Assembly (NCBI RefSeq): GCF_002855575.1
Contig: NZ_PKRQ01000007.1
Coordinates: 62,001-126,000, forward strand
Reading direction: 5' to 3'
DNA length: 64,000 nucleotides
Source: Tabrizicola sp. TH137
GTDB lineage: Bacteria; Pseudomonadota; Alphaproteobacteria; Rhodobacterales; Rhodobacteraceae
Below are positions 53,970-62,946 of this stretch, in pieces (the stretch's first letter is position 1; each line of letters starts with the position of its first letter). The translations under genes and the position numbers were made by a program. The notes beneath the pieces are model-generated. The model was not told where the DNA came from, made no database searches, and worked only from the letters and a program-made list of their open reading frames with translations.

Positions 53970-56900
53970 TCGGCGGCCTCCGGGCGCCGCTCCGGCGCCC
54001 CCGCGACCGAGGCGAGATGCTGCTCCGCCAGCCCCACCTCCGCGACCACAGGCTCTGCGCCCCCCGTGCCATGCAGATGATGCACGATGCGCAACGCGAT
54101 CTCGCGCAGGCTCAGCGCATCGGAAATCAGCGACACCGGAATATCGTCGCCCAGCGCCTGCTGCACCGTCAGGCCCAGTTCCACGCCCATCAGCGAATCC
54201 ACCCCCAGATCCGCCACCGGCTTCGTCGCCGCCACCGCCTTTTCCGGCACCTGCAAGATATGGGCGACCCGCCCCACCAGCCAGGCTTCCAGCCGCTCGG
54301 CCGCCCGCGCCTCCGTCATCCCGGCCAGGGTGACGCGCAAGTCATCCTCGCCCGCATCGGCCTCCGCCCGCCGCCCCAATGCGCGCAACAGGCCAAAGGC
54401 CGGCTCACCCAGCGTCCGCAAGGTCACCGACACCGCGTTCCACCCCATGGGCGAGACATGCACCACAGGGTCCACCGCATCGCCCATCGCCAGCAACCGT
54501 TCCAGCGCCCGCGTCACCTGCACCCCGGTAAACTCCGTCCCGCCCGACATGCGACGCACCAGCGCGGCGGTCTCGCGGTCCCGCACCAGATAGCCCACAT
54601 CGGAAATCGCACCCCAGCCGACGGCCAGCCCCGGAAGACCCGCCGCCCGCCGCGCCCGCGCAATCCCCTCCAGATAGCCATTCGCCGCGACATAGGCCGA
54701 TTGCCCGTGATTGCCGATCAACGTCGCCATCGACGAGAACAGCACGAAATACTGCAACCCCATGCCCCGCGTCAGCCGGTCCAGATGCGCAGCGCCTGCC
54801 ACCTTGGCCGGCAGAACCCGCTCCAGCACCTCGCCCGTGACCTGCGCCAACGGCATGTCTTCTAGAACCATCGCCGAATGGATCACCCCGGCCAGCGGCA
54901 CCAGATCGCCCAGCGCCCGCGTCAGCGCCGCCTCATCCGCCACGTCACAGGCGATGGGCCGCACCTCCACCCCCTGCTCCTGCCAGCGTACGACGGCCTC
55001 CGCAGCCGCGCCCTCCGCACTGCCGCGACGGCTCATCAGCGCCAGCCGCCGCACCCCCGCCGCGACCAGCCATTCGGCCACTTCCAGCCCCAGCCCGCCA
55101 AGACCGCCAACCACCAGATGCCAGCCTGTCTGCGACGGCGCGAACCGGCCCAGCGCACCCTCGCTGTCCTGCACGATGGCAGGATCGGGCGGCGTCACCA
55201 CGATCTTTCCGACATGTCCCGATTTCTGCATCAGACGGAAGGCCGCAACCGCCTCATCCGCCGCAAAGGCCCGATAGGGCAAGGGCCGCAGGGCCCCGGC
55301 GGAAAAGGCCGCCATCACCTCGGCAAAGACCCGCGCCGCCACGTCGGGCCGCGCCGCCATGACCTGATCGACGTCGATCCCGTGATAGACGATGTTTTCC
55401 TTCAGCGGCCGCAAGCCGACCGCCGTATTGGCATAGAAATCCTGCTTGCCCAGTTCGAGGAACCGCCCGAAGGGCGCAAGGCAGGCAAGGCTCCGCTCCA
55501 TCGCCATCCCGGCCAGACCGTTCAGCACGGCATCGACGCCGCGCCCCCCCGTGATCGCCCGCACCTCCTCGGCAAAGTCGAGCGTGCGGCTGTCCAGCAC
55601 ATGCTCCACCCCCTCCGCCATCAGAAGCGACCGCTTCACCTCCGATCCGGCCGTGGCAATGACCCGCAACCCGCGCAGCCGTGCAATCTGGATCGCCGCC
55701 AGACCAACGCCCCCCGCCGCGCCATGGATCAGCACCCAATCCCCCGCCTGCGCCCCGCCCAGCGTCACCAGCGCATACCAGGCGGTGAAAAAGGCCACCG
55801 GCACCGTCGCCGCAGCCTCGGGTGTAAGTCCGTCGGGAAGCCGCGCCGCAAGCTCGGCCCGCACCGTCACATGCGAGGCGAAGGAAGATGGCCCGAAGGT
55901 CATCACCGCATCGCCCGGCGCCAGCCCCGTCACCCCCGGGCCGCAGCGCAGCACATGTCCCGCGCATTCCAGCCCGATGGTCGGCCCGGCAAAGCCGCGC
56001 TCCAGGGCCTCTTCCGGCAGCATCCCCATCGACCACATCACATCGCGATAGTTGAGGCCCGTCGCCGCCACCGCGATTTCCACCTCGCCGGGTCCGGGTG
56101 CGCGACGCGGCTCCCTCACCCAGCGCAGATCGTCGATGCCACCCGCCGCTGCGGCCCGCAGCACGGCGCGATCCTCGGCATGTCCGGGCTGCGGCCGGGG
56201 CGCAACGACCCCCTGCATCACACGCAAGGCCGCCGCTCCCCCGGCCCCGATCACCACTTCCGTCTCGGGCGAACCCGCCGCGATCAGGCCCGCGATCCGC
56301 AGCCCGGCCTCCTCCGCCGCAAGGCCCGGCTCGGGGTCACAGCGCAGCATCGGCACCGTCGGATGTTCATTCGCAGCCGACCGGATCAGCGTCCAGACAG
56401 CCACCTGACCCGGCTCCGTCGCCGCATCGCCCAGCGCGCTGCCCCCCGGAACCACCAGCAGAAGCCGAACCCCCTGCGCCGCCGTGACCAGATCGCGCAA
56501 CGCCAGAACGCGGGCCGCCAGCGCAGTCACCGGCTCGCCCCCGGCACCACCCGGCGGAAACACTGCCAGCCGCCAGCCATCCACATCCTGCACGCTGTCT
56601 TCCGACCGCTGCAAAGCCTCGGCAATCGCCATCGCCAGCGCCGGGTCGCCCTGCGCCTCGGCTGCCGCCGTCTCCTCCAACCGCCCCGCGGCAACAAGGT
56701 TCGCCGCCCCGCATGCCTCGGGCAACGCCTGCGCCTCGGCCCGCATCCCCGCGCCCTGTGCCGCCGCGATCCAGTCCGCCCCCGTCTGAAGGGGCGACAA
56801 AGGCCCCTCCGGCGTCATGCCGCCCGCGAACCAGCCTGCATCCAGACCCCAGACCAGATCGGCGAAATCCGACGGCTCCGGTTCCAGCGCAAGGATGCGC

Positions 56901-59900
56901 CCACCTGCGGCCAAGCCCTCCGACAGGCGTTGAAAAGGCAATCCCAGCGCCGAAAGCGCCCCATCCGACAGGATCAGGTCAAAACCCCCCGCCGCCCGCA
57001 AACCCGGCACCGTCGCCTCGACCCGGCTCACGCGATCGGGGTGCAGCACGGGCCCCTCTTCTGCACCGGGCGGCACGATCTCGGCAAAGACCGCCCTCTC
57101 TGGCGCAATCCCGGCCAGCAGGCGCGGCAGAAGCCGTGGCCCCTCTTCCACCACTTCGGCAATCCGCAACACCCCGCCCCGGGGCAAGCCGCCCACTGCC
57201 GCCTGCACCGCCGCGGCAAAAGCCGCGCTGCGCCGATGCCGGAACACCGACCCCTTCGCCAGACTGTCCAGGGCTGCACGCCCGAACACCGCCTCGGGAC
57301 GCGGCATGTCCTCCGGTCCAAGCCGCACAAGATCCGGCAAGCGCCGGATAAGCTGCGTCAGTATGGCATGTTCCGCGACAAGTTCCGGATGCTCCGCGCC
57401 GATCAGCGCGACCAGCGGCGCAGCCTGTGCCGCCTTGCCCGCTTCGGTCATCTCCCAGCCCCCCGCCACCGGGACGATCATCCCGGCGCGCAGCGCCACA
57501 CCCGCCATCGCCTCGACCCAGGCTGACGGCAGTGGCGCATGCAGCATCCCCTGCCGCGCCAGCAGCCGCAGCCCTTCGCAAGCCAGCGCCTGCGCCGCCG
57601 CCTCGACCAGAAAGTATCCCGCCTCCTCGGGACAGCCCTCCGCCCTCAACGCGCCCTTCACCTCGGCGACAAGGCCGTCCACATCCGGCCGTCCCGACAA
57701 GGGCAGCGCGATCTGGCGGAACCCGTGCTGGGAAAGACTGGCCTCGCGCAGCATGCGCACCGCCTGAAACCGCACAGCCTCGATCCGCGCGACGACCGCG
57801 CCCTCCCGGTCGAACAGCACGACATCCGCCACGGCCGACCGAACCCCCTTCCGCCGCAGGCGCAGCCTGGCGCTCGCCACCCGCGCGCCCGCCTTCAGCA
57901 GCACCAGCCGCCCGATGCGCACCGGCACGAAACCCAGGCCAAGCCGCTCGAACTCCGTCCCGTCCAGCGCCGGGATCAGGGCATGAAACGCCGCATCCGC
58001 GCCTGCCACATCCAGCAGCAGCCGCGTTTCGGCTGCGTCCAGCGGCGGGCTTTCGCGCAGAAACACCTCCACCACCCCGGGCGCCACGCGCCGTTCCCGT
58101 TCCACAAGGGCGAAGGCAGGTCCGTAATGCAGGCCCAACCGCGCCGCCGTCGCATAGATGCGCGCCCCCCCGCGGTCACCCGCCTGCGGCATCCGGTCCG
58201 GCGCTGCCTCCCTGGCATCCGGCACGGTCTGGCCGCGTTCCATGCGCCCCTGCGCGTGCAACCGGTATCCCCCCGCATCGCCACGTCCCCGACAGGCAAG
58301 CGTCACCCGGCCTTGTTCCGGCAGGGCCCGCACCTGCACCTCCGTCAGGTTCTGGCGCGTCAGGACCACGGGCGCCATCAGGTCCAGGTCATGCAGCGTC
58401 ACCGTCGGCTGTCCGAAAACCTCGGCCGCCGCCGCCAGCATCACTTCGGCAATCCATGTTCCGGGCAGGATCACCCGCCCCCCGGGCCGATGGTCACCCA
58501 GCGCCGGAACCATCACCGCGTCGATGTTGGAATACCAGACCCGCGCCTCCACCCCTTCCTCGCGTCCCAGGAACGGATGCTGGCGCAACCCGTCGCCAAG
58601 CCGGTTCAGGATGCCCGGCGTGCGGTCGATCCGCACTTCCGTCGCGTCCCAGGGATAGGTCGGCAGGTCGCGCCGATGCCCCGTCGCCGGCGGCAGAACC
58701 TTCCCGCCCGCAAGCTTCACCCCCGCGACCACGGCCCGTGCCACGACCTTTTCGACAGGGTTGATCCCGCCCGCCAAGGCCTCGCCATCGCCCCGCTCCA
58801 GACCGGGCAGAAGGGCGGATCCCTCGCCCTCCAGACACCCCGCCATATAGCCTTGCAACACGGGCGAGGCCCCCACCTCCAGATAGGCCTTGATCCCGCG
58901 CGCCCGCAGCGCCGCCATCGCCGGGGCAAAGGCCACCGGCTGACGCACATTCGCGGCCCAATGATCGGCGATCAGGTCCGTCCCGGCCATCTCCTGCCCC
59001 GTCACCGAAGAAACGAAGGCAACCCGCGCCGCACCGGGCCGCAATTTGCGCAGCTGCAGCCGCAGATCGGCGGCAACCCCGTCGAAGGCCCGCGAGTGAT
59101 AGGGATAGTCGATCGCCAGCTTCACCGCAGGCCAGCGCAGCACCCGCCGCACATGGCGCAGGAAAGCCTCCAGCGCCTCCCCCTCGCCCACGACCGAAAC
59201 GCTGCGCGGGCTGTTCTCGGCAGCCAGTTCCAGCCCGTCGCCAAAGGCCGCCATCGCCGCGCGCACCTCCGCCGCCGGGGCCTGAATCGCCAGCATCCCC
59301 CCCGTGCCGCGCAAATGCTGCGAAGCGATGCTACGCAGAAAGGTCACCTCCAGCGCCTGTTGAAGGGTCAGGGCCCCGGCAGCACAGGCCGCCGCCACCT
59401 CGCCCCCGGAATGACCCATCACCGCCGCAGGCCGAAGTCCGCGCGCCCCATAGGCCCGGACCTGCGCCATCTGATCGGCAAAAAGCAGCGGCTGCGCCAC
59501 CGCCGCATCGCGCAACTGCGCATCCAGATCGGGCGCTTGCAGCTTTTCAAGGATCGACCAGCCCGCAATCGCGCGGAACGCCCGGTCAATCCGGCGCATC
59601 TCCTTCGCATAGGCCGCATCCCGTGCCAGCGCCGCCAGCCCCATACCCGCATATTGCGACCCGTTGCCGGAAAAGACGAAGGCAACATCCGCCTCCACCA
59701 GTTCCGACCGCCCGGTCACCAGCCGCGGATCGGCCTGCCCTGCGGCCCCGCGCGCCAGCGCCGCCGCAGCAGCCCCCGCATCGTCGCACAGCACCACCGC
59801 CCGATGCGGCAGCCGCCCGCGATGCGCGGCGGCCTGTCCGCACAGATCCTGCAAGCCGTCCTTGTCCTCTGCCGCCACCAGCGGCTGCCAGGCCGCCATC

Positions 59901-61270
59901 ATCCGTCCCAGCGCCGCATCGCCCGCCGCCGTCAGCAGCAGCATCGGCGCCGCCTCCGCTGGCTTCCGCGACACCGACGCCGGCGCCTCGACGGGCCGCT
60001 CCAGGATCACATGCGCATTCGCCCCGCCAAAGCCGAAGGAACTCACCCCGGCCAGCAACGGCCCCTCTCCCAAAGGCAGCGCCGCCCGCGCCACCTGAAG
60101 GTTCAGCCCCTCGAAGTCGATTCCGGGATTGAGGGACTCGGCATGCAGGCTGGGCGGCAGCATCCGATGTTCCAGCGCGATCAGCGCCTTCAGCATCCCG
60201 GCCACGCCCGAGGCCGGTTCCAGATGCCCGATATTCGACTTCACCGATCCTATCGGCAGCGGCACCGTCCGCGCCTGGCCCAGCACCCGGCCCAGGGCCC
60301 CCGCCTCCACCGGATCACCGGCCAGCGTCCCGGTCCCATGCGCCTCGACGAAGGCCAGCGCCGCCGGGTCCACCTCTGCCCGCGCATAGACCTTCCGCAG
60401 CAGCGCCGCCTGCCCCTCCAGCGACGGCAGCGCCACGTTCAAGGTCCGGCCATCCGTATTGACCTCCACCGCCCGCAGCACCGCATGGGCGCAGCGGGGG
60501 GCAAGTTCGCGCGCCGTCCGCCGTTCCAGCACGAAGGCCACCGCCCCCTCGGCCCTCACATAACCATCGGCAGCAGCCGAAAAGGGCTGGCAACGCCCGG
60601 TCGGAGACAGCATCCGCGCGGCCGAGAAGCCGATGAAATGGATCGGGTCCAGCAGGGCATTCACCCCGGCCACCACCGCCACGTCGATCTCGCCCCGCAG
60701 CAGCGCCTCTTCCGCCAGACGCATCGCCACGATCGAAGAGGAACAGGCCGTGTCCACCGTCATCGACGGTCCGCGCAGGTCCAGCACATGCGACACCCGG
60801 TTGGAGACCAGCGCCATCGTGTTTCCGGTCATCAGATGCGCGTCGGTGATCGCCGCATCCTGTGCCAGCCGCGCCGCATGGGCCATGGCCGAACAGCCCG
60901 CATAGACGCCCACATGCTGCCCCGCCAGCCGGTCGGGCGGCAGACCCGCATCCTCAAGCGCCTCCCAGACCACCTGAAGCAGCAACCGCTGCTGCGGATC
61001 CATCTGCCCGGCCTCGCGCGGCGAGATGCCGAAAGGCGCGACATCGAACGACCAGAGGTCGTCCACAATGCCCGCCGCAAAAGTGTAGGTCTTGCCCTTG
61101 GTTCCCGGGGTGGGATGCAGAAAGAACCGCTGCGCCCAACGATCCGCCGGCACTTCCGTCACCGTATCGCGACCGGAAAACAACACCGACGAAAGGGCGT
61201 CAATAGTAGCGGCGCCGGGCAGCCGACAGGCCCGCCCTGTGACATAGATCTTCCTGGACACGCACCACAC
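53966..61270 (-). CDS. Type I reducing polyketide/fatty-acid synthase (RkpA-like), KS-AT-DH-(MT)-ER-KR-ACP
   Basis: The 2434-residue synthase starts at GTG 61270 (or GTG 61261); there is no ATG near the conserved N-terminus. Domains in order: KS (about 7-430; Cys in DTACSSS near 172, His in EAHGTGT near 309 and SNIGH near 345), AT (about 525-830; GHSGG near 618), DH (about 895-1180; HRPGGRVILP near 926), a degenerate methyltransferase-like region (1190-1580), a structural KR half (1600-1710), ER (about 1710-2030; GLNYRDVMW near 1745 and HGAAGGVGLAA), KR (about 2040-2220; VVGGLGGLGLE, Tyr in QSAYVAAN) and ACP (Ser in DLGVDSLMG near 2357). It can fully reduce the chain, giving a saturated acyl product. 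No thioesterase is present; the downstream oxoamine synthase probably releases it. It resembles RkpA of Sinorhizobium. Confidence 0.92.
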   Translation of the reverse strand: MWCVSRKIYVTGRACRLPGAATIDALSSVLFSGRDTVTEVPADRWAQRFFLHPTPGTKGKTYTFAAGIVDDLWSFDVAPFGISPREAGQMDPQQRLLLQVVWEALEDAGLPPDRLAGQHVGVYAGCSAMAHAARLAQDAAITDAHLMTGNTMALVSNRVSHVLDLRGPSMTVDTACSSSIVAMRLAEEALLRGEIDVAVVAGVNALLDPIHFIGFSAARMLSPTGRCQPFSAAADGYVRAEGAVAFVLERRTARELAPRCAHAVLRAVEVNTDGRTLNVALPSLEGQAALLRKVYARAEVDPAALAFVEAHGTGTLAGDPVEAGALGRVLGQARTVPLPIGSVKSNIGHLEPASGVAGMLKALIALEHRMLPPSLHAESLNPGIDFEGLNLQVARAALPLGEGPLLAGVSSFGFGGANAHVILERPVEAPASVSRKPAEAAPMLLLTAAGDAALGRMMAAWQPLVAAEDKDGLQDLCGQAAAHRGRLPHRAVVLCDDAGAAAAALARGAAGQADPRLVTGRSELVEADVAFVFSGNGSQYAGMGLAALARDAAYAKEMRRIDRAFRAIAGWSILEKLQAPDLDAQLRDAAVAQPLLFADQMAQVRAYGARGLRPAAVMGHSGGEVAAACAAGALTLQQALEVTFLRSIASQHLRGTGGMLAIQAPAAEVRAAMAAFGDGLELAAENSPRSVSVVGEGEALEAFLRHVRRVLRWPAVKLAIDYPYHSRAFDGVAADLRLQLRKLRPGAARVAFVSSVTGQEMAGTDLIADHWAANVRQPVAFAPAMAALRARGIKAYLEVGASPVLQGYMAGCLEGEGSALLPGLERGDGEALAGGINPVEKVVARAVVAGVKLAGGKVLPPATGHRRDLPTYPWDATEVRIDRTPGILNRLGDGLRQHPFLGREEGVEARVWYSNIDAVMVPALGDHRPGGRVILPGTWIAEVMLAAAAEVFGQPTVTLHDLDLMAPVVLTRQNLTEVQVRALPEQGRVTLACRGRGDAGGYRLHAQGRMERGQTVPDAREAAPDRMPQAGDRGGARIYATAARLGLHYGPAFALVERERRVAPGVVEVFLRESPPLDAAETRLLLDVAGADAAFHALIPALDGTEFERLGLGFVPVRIGRLVLLKAGARVASARLRLRRKGVRSAVADVVLFDREGAVVARIEAVRFQAVRMLREASLSQHGFRQIALPLSGRPDVDGLVAEVKGALRAEGCPEEAGYFLVEAAAQALACEGLRLLARQGMLHAPLPSAWVEAMAGVALRAGMIVPVAGGWEMTEAGKAAQAAPLVALIGAEHPELVAEHAILTQLIRRLPDLVRLGPEDMPRPEAVFGRAALDSLAKGSVFRHRRSAAFAAAVQAAVGGLPRGGVLRIAEVVEEGPRLLPRLLAGIAPERAVFAEIVPPGAEEGPVLHPDRVSRVEATVPGLRAAGGFDLILSDGALSALGLPFQRLSEGLAAGGRILALEPEPSDFADLVWGLDAGWFAGGMTPEGPLSPLQTGADWIAAAQGAGMRAEAQALPEACGAANLVAAGRLEETAAAEAQGDPALAMAIAEALQRSEDSVQDVDGWRLAVFPPGGAGGEPVTALAARVLALRDLVTAAQGVRLLLVVPGGSALGDAATEPGQVAVWTLIRSAANEHPTVPMLRCDPEPGLAAEEAGLRIAGLIAAGSPETEVVIGAGGAAALRVMQGVVAPRPQPGHAEDRAVLRAAAAGGIDDLRWVREPRRAPGPGEVEIAVAATGLNYRDVMWSMGMLPEEALERGFAGPTIGLECAGHVLRCGPGVTGLAPGDAVMTFGPSSFASHVTVRAELAARLPDGLTPEAAATVPVAFFTAWYALVTLGGAQAGDWVLIHGAAGGVGLAAIQIARLRGLRVIATAGSEVKRSLLMAEGVEHVLDSRTLDFAEEVRAITGGRGVDAVLNGLAGMAMERSLACLAPFGRFLELGKQDFYANTAVGLRPLKENIVYHGIDVDQVMAARPDVAARVFAEVMAAFSAGALRPLPYRAFAADEAVAAFRLMQKSGHVGKIVVTPPDPAIVQDSEGALGRFAPSQTGWHLVVGGLGGLGLEVAEWLVAAGVRRLALMSRRGSAEGAAAEAVVRWQEQGVEVRPIACDVADEAALTRALGDLVPLAGVIHSAMVLEDMPLAQVTGEVLERVLPAKVAGAAHLDRLTRGMGLQYFVLFSSMATLIGNHGQSAYVAANGYLEGIARARRAAGLPGLAVGWGAISDVGYLVRDRETAALVRRMSGGTEFTGVQVTRALERLLAMGDAVDPVVHVSPMGWNAVSVTLRTLGEPAFGLLRALGRRAEADAGEDDLRVTLAGMTEARAAERLEAWLVGRVAHILQVPEKAVAATKPVADLGVDSLMGVELGLTVQQALGDDIPVSLISDALSLREIALRIVHHLHGTGGAEPVVAEVGLAEQHLASVAGAPERRPEAAE

Positions 61271-61498
61271 TCGTTAACAAAGGTAAACAAAACAGCGTCT
61301 TGTCAGTCGCTACGCAATCATGCCTAATCCGCACCGCAGCATCGGTCAACCATCGGCGCAGGTAAAGGGTTCGGGTGTGAGAGTAAATTCGCCGCAACTG
61401 CCTCATGATTGGGCAGTAACCGGTCGCATGGCCGCCCAAATCCCTGGCAATTGCCCGCTCTTGCCGCACATCGGCACAGATTGCCGGGCGCGCCGGCC

Positions 61499-62296
61499 AT
61501 GACAGCCTCGCTCAGGCGCGAACTCTTCGAATGCCGTATCGGGTGGCAGACCTTCCTGCGCTCCCTCTTCGCCCTCGTCCTGCGCGAGGCGCGGGTCCGC
61601 CATGGCCGCTCCCGCCTCGGCTATGCCTGGGCGGTGCTGGAACCCTTCGCTGTGACGGCGGCGATGATCTATTTCTTCGTCGCGCTCGGCCGTCGGGGTG
61701 GCAGTCTCGACTACGCGCCCTTCTATGCCTCTGGCATCCTCGCCTTCGCCTATTTCCGCCACGCCTCCTCTTTCATCGGCCTCTCGCTCGAGGCGAACGG
61801 GCCGCTCTTCAGCTATCCCCGCGTGCGCGAACTCGATGCCGCCCTCGCCAGGCTGACGCTCGACACGATCACCTCGCTGCTGATCTGCACGCTCGTCTTC
61901 ACCTTCATGTTCTTCGCCTTCGGGGCCGATCCCCCCCGCGCCCTCGGACAGATGCTGCTGGCCTATTTCGGCCTCTCCCTGCTCGCGCTCGGCGTCGGGC
62001 TGAACATCGCCGCCCTGCAACGCCGCTTCAACATGGCCGCGCATGTCTACAACATGCTCATGGCACCGGCCTTCGTGTTGTCCGGTGTCTTCTTCACCCT
62101 GCAATCCCTGCCCTACGAGCTGCGCCACATCATCGCCTGGAACCCGATCCTGCACGGGGTGGAAGGCTTCCGCGCCGGCTACCTCTCCGGCTATCCCGAC
62201 CATCACATCGACCTGCCCTACCTTTACTTCATGGGCCTGCTCCTCACCTTCACCGGGATGATCCAGATCATCCTCAGCAAACGGGGGATGGAGTGA
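61499..62296 (+). CDS. kpsM: Capsule ABC transporter permease KpsM
   Basis: The 265-residue ABC-2 permease has about six spans and the KpsM/Wzm features: an N-terminal helix REARVRHGRSRLGYAWAVLEP before the first span, and PAFVLSGVFFTLQSLPYELRHIIAWNPILHGVEGFRAGYLSGY near the end. With KpsT it exports the capsule from the cytoplasm. The start at 61499 is the Met after a non-conserved 30-codon lead. It diverges from the PKS gene with a 228-nt promoter region between the starts. Confidence 0.92.
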   Translation: MTASLRRELFECRIGWQTFLRSLFALVLREARVRHGRSRLGYAWAVLEPFAVTAAMIYFFVALGRRGGSLDYAPFYASGILAFAYFRHASSFIGLSLEANGPLFSYPRVRELDAALARLTLDTITSLLICTLVFTFMFFAFGADPPRALGQMLLAYFGLSLLALGVGLNIAALQRRFNMAAHVYNMLMAPAFVLSGVFFTLQSLPYELRHIIAWNPILHGVEGFRAGYLSGYPDHHIDLPYLYFMGLLLTFTGMIQIILSKRGME

Positions 62297-62946
62297 TCGA
62301 CTTCGACGGAGTCACCAAATCCTACCGCCTGCGCGGCGGGGCGCGGCGCATCGTGCTCCAGGATTTCACCATGTCCCTGCCCTATCGCAACATCGCGGTC
62401 CTTGGGCGCAACGGTGCGGGAAAATCCACCCTCCTGCGCCTCATCTCGGGGCTGATCGACCCGGATCACGGCCAGATCACGCGCTCCGCCTCCATGTCCT
62501 GGCCCATCGGCCTGCGCGCCTCCTTCCACGGCATGCTGACCGGGATCGAAAACATCCGCTTCGTCGCCCGTGTCTATGGCGCGGATGAACAGGCGGTGAT
62601 CGACTATGTCACCGAATTCGCCGAACTCGGCCCCTTCCTTTACGAACCGGTCCGCACCTATTCCGCCGGGATGGGCGCGCGCATCGGCTTCGGGCTCAGC
62701 ATGGCGCTGCGCTTCGACGTCTATCTCGTGGATGAACTCCTCAGCGTCGGCGATGCCAGCTTCCGCGCCAAGTCGCGCCGCGCCTTCGACGATCTGCTCA
62801 CCCGCTCCCGTATCATCCTCGTCTCCCATTCCATGGGATCGCTGCGCGACTACTGCGACTGCGGCCTGCTCGTCGCCAATGGCACGGCGCGGTTCTACGA
62901 CGACATAGAAGAGGCCATCGACGCCTATGCCGCCATCAATGCCTGA
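62293..62946 (+). CDS. kpsT: Capsule ABC transporter ATP-binding protein KpsT
   Basis: The 217-residue ATPase has Walker A at 38-46 (GRNGAGKST), signature YSAGMGAR and Walker B VYLVDE. The length and the short form without a C-terminal substrate domain fit KpsT-type group 2 capsule exporters. It starts at GTG 62293, overlapping the kpsM stop (GTGA); the long upstream frame is a shadow of kpsM. Confidence 0.92.
   Translation: MIDFDGVTKSYRLRGGARRIVLQDFTMSLPYRNIAVLGRNGAGKSTLLRLISGLIDPDHGQITRSASMSWPIGLRASFHGMLTGIENIRFVARVYGADEQAVIDYVTEFAELGPFLYEPVRTYSAGMGARIGFGLSMALRFDVYLVDELLSVGDASFRAKSRRAFDDLLTRSRIILVSHSMGSLRDYCDCGLLVANGTARFYDDIEEAIDAYAAINA

Noticed and set aside
57539-61327. A 1262-codon open frame on the plus strand opposite the PKS
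   Set aside because: It is Arg/His/Gln/Pro-rich with no domain, typical of the antisense of a GC-rich gene; the PKS domains are unambiguous.
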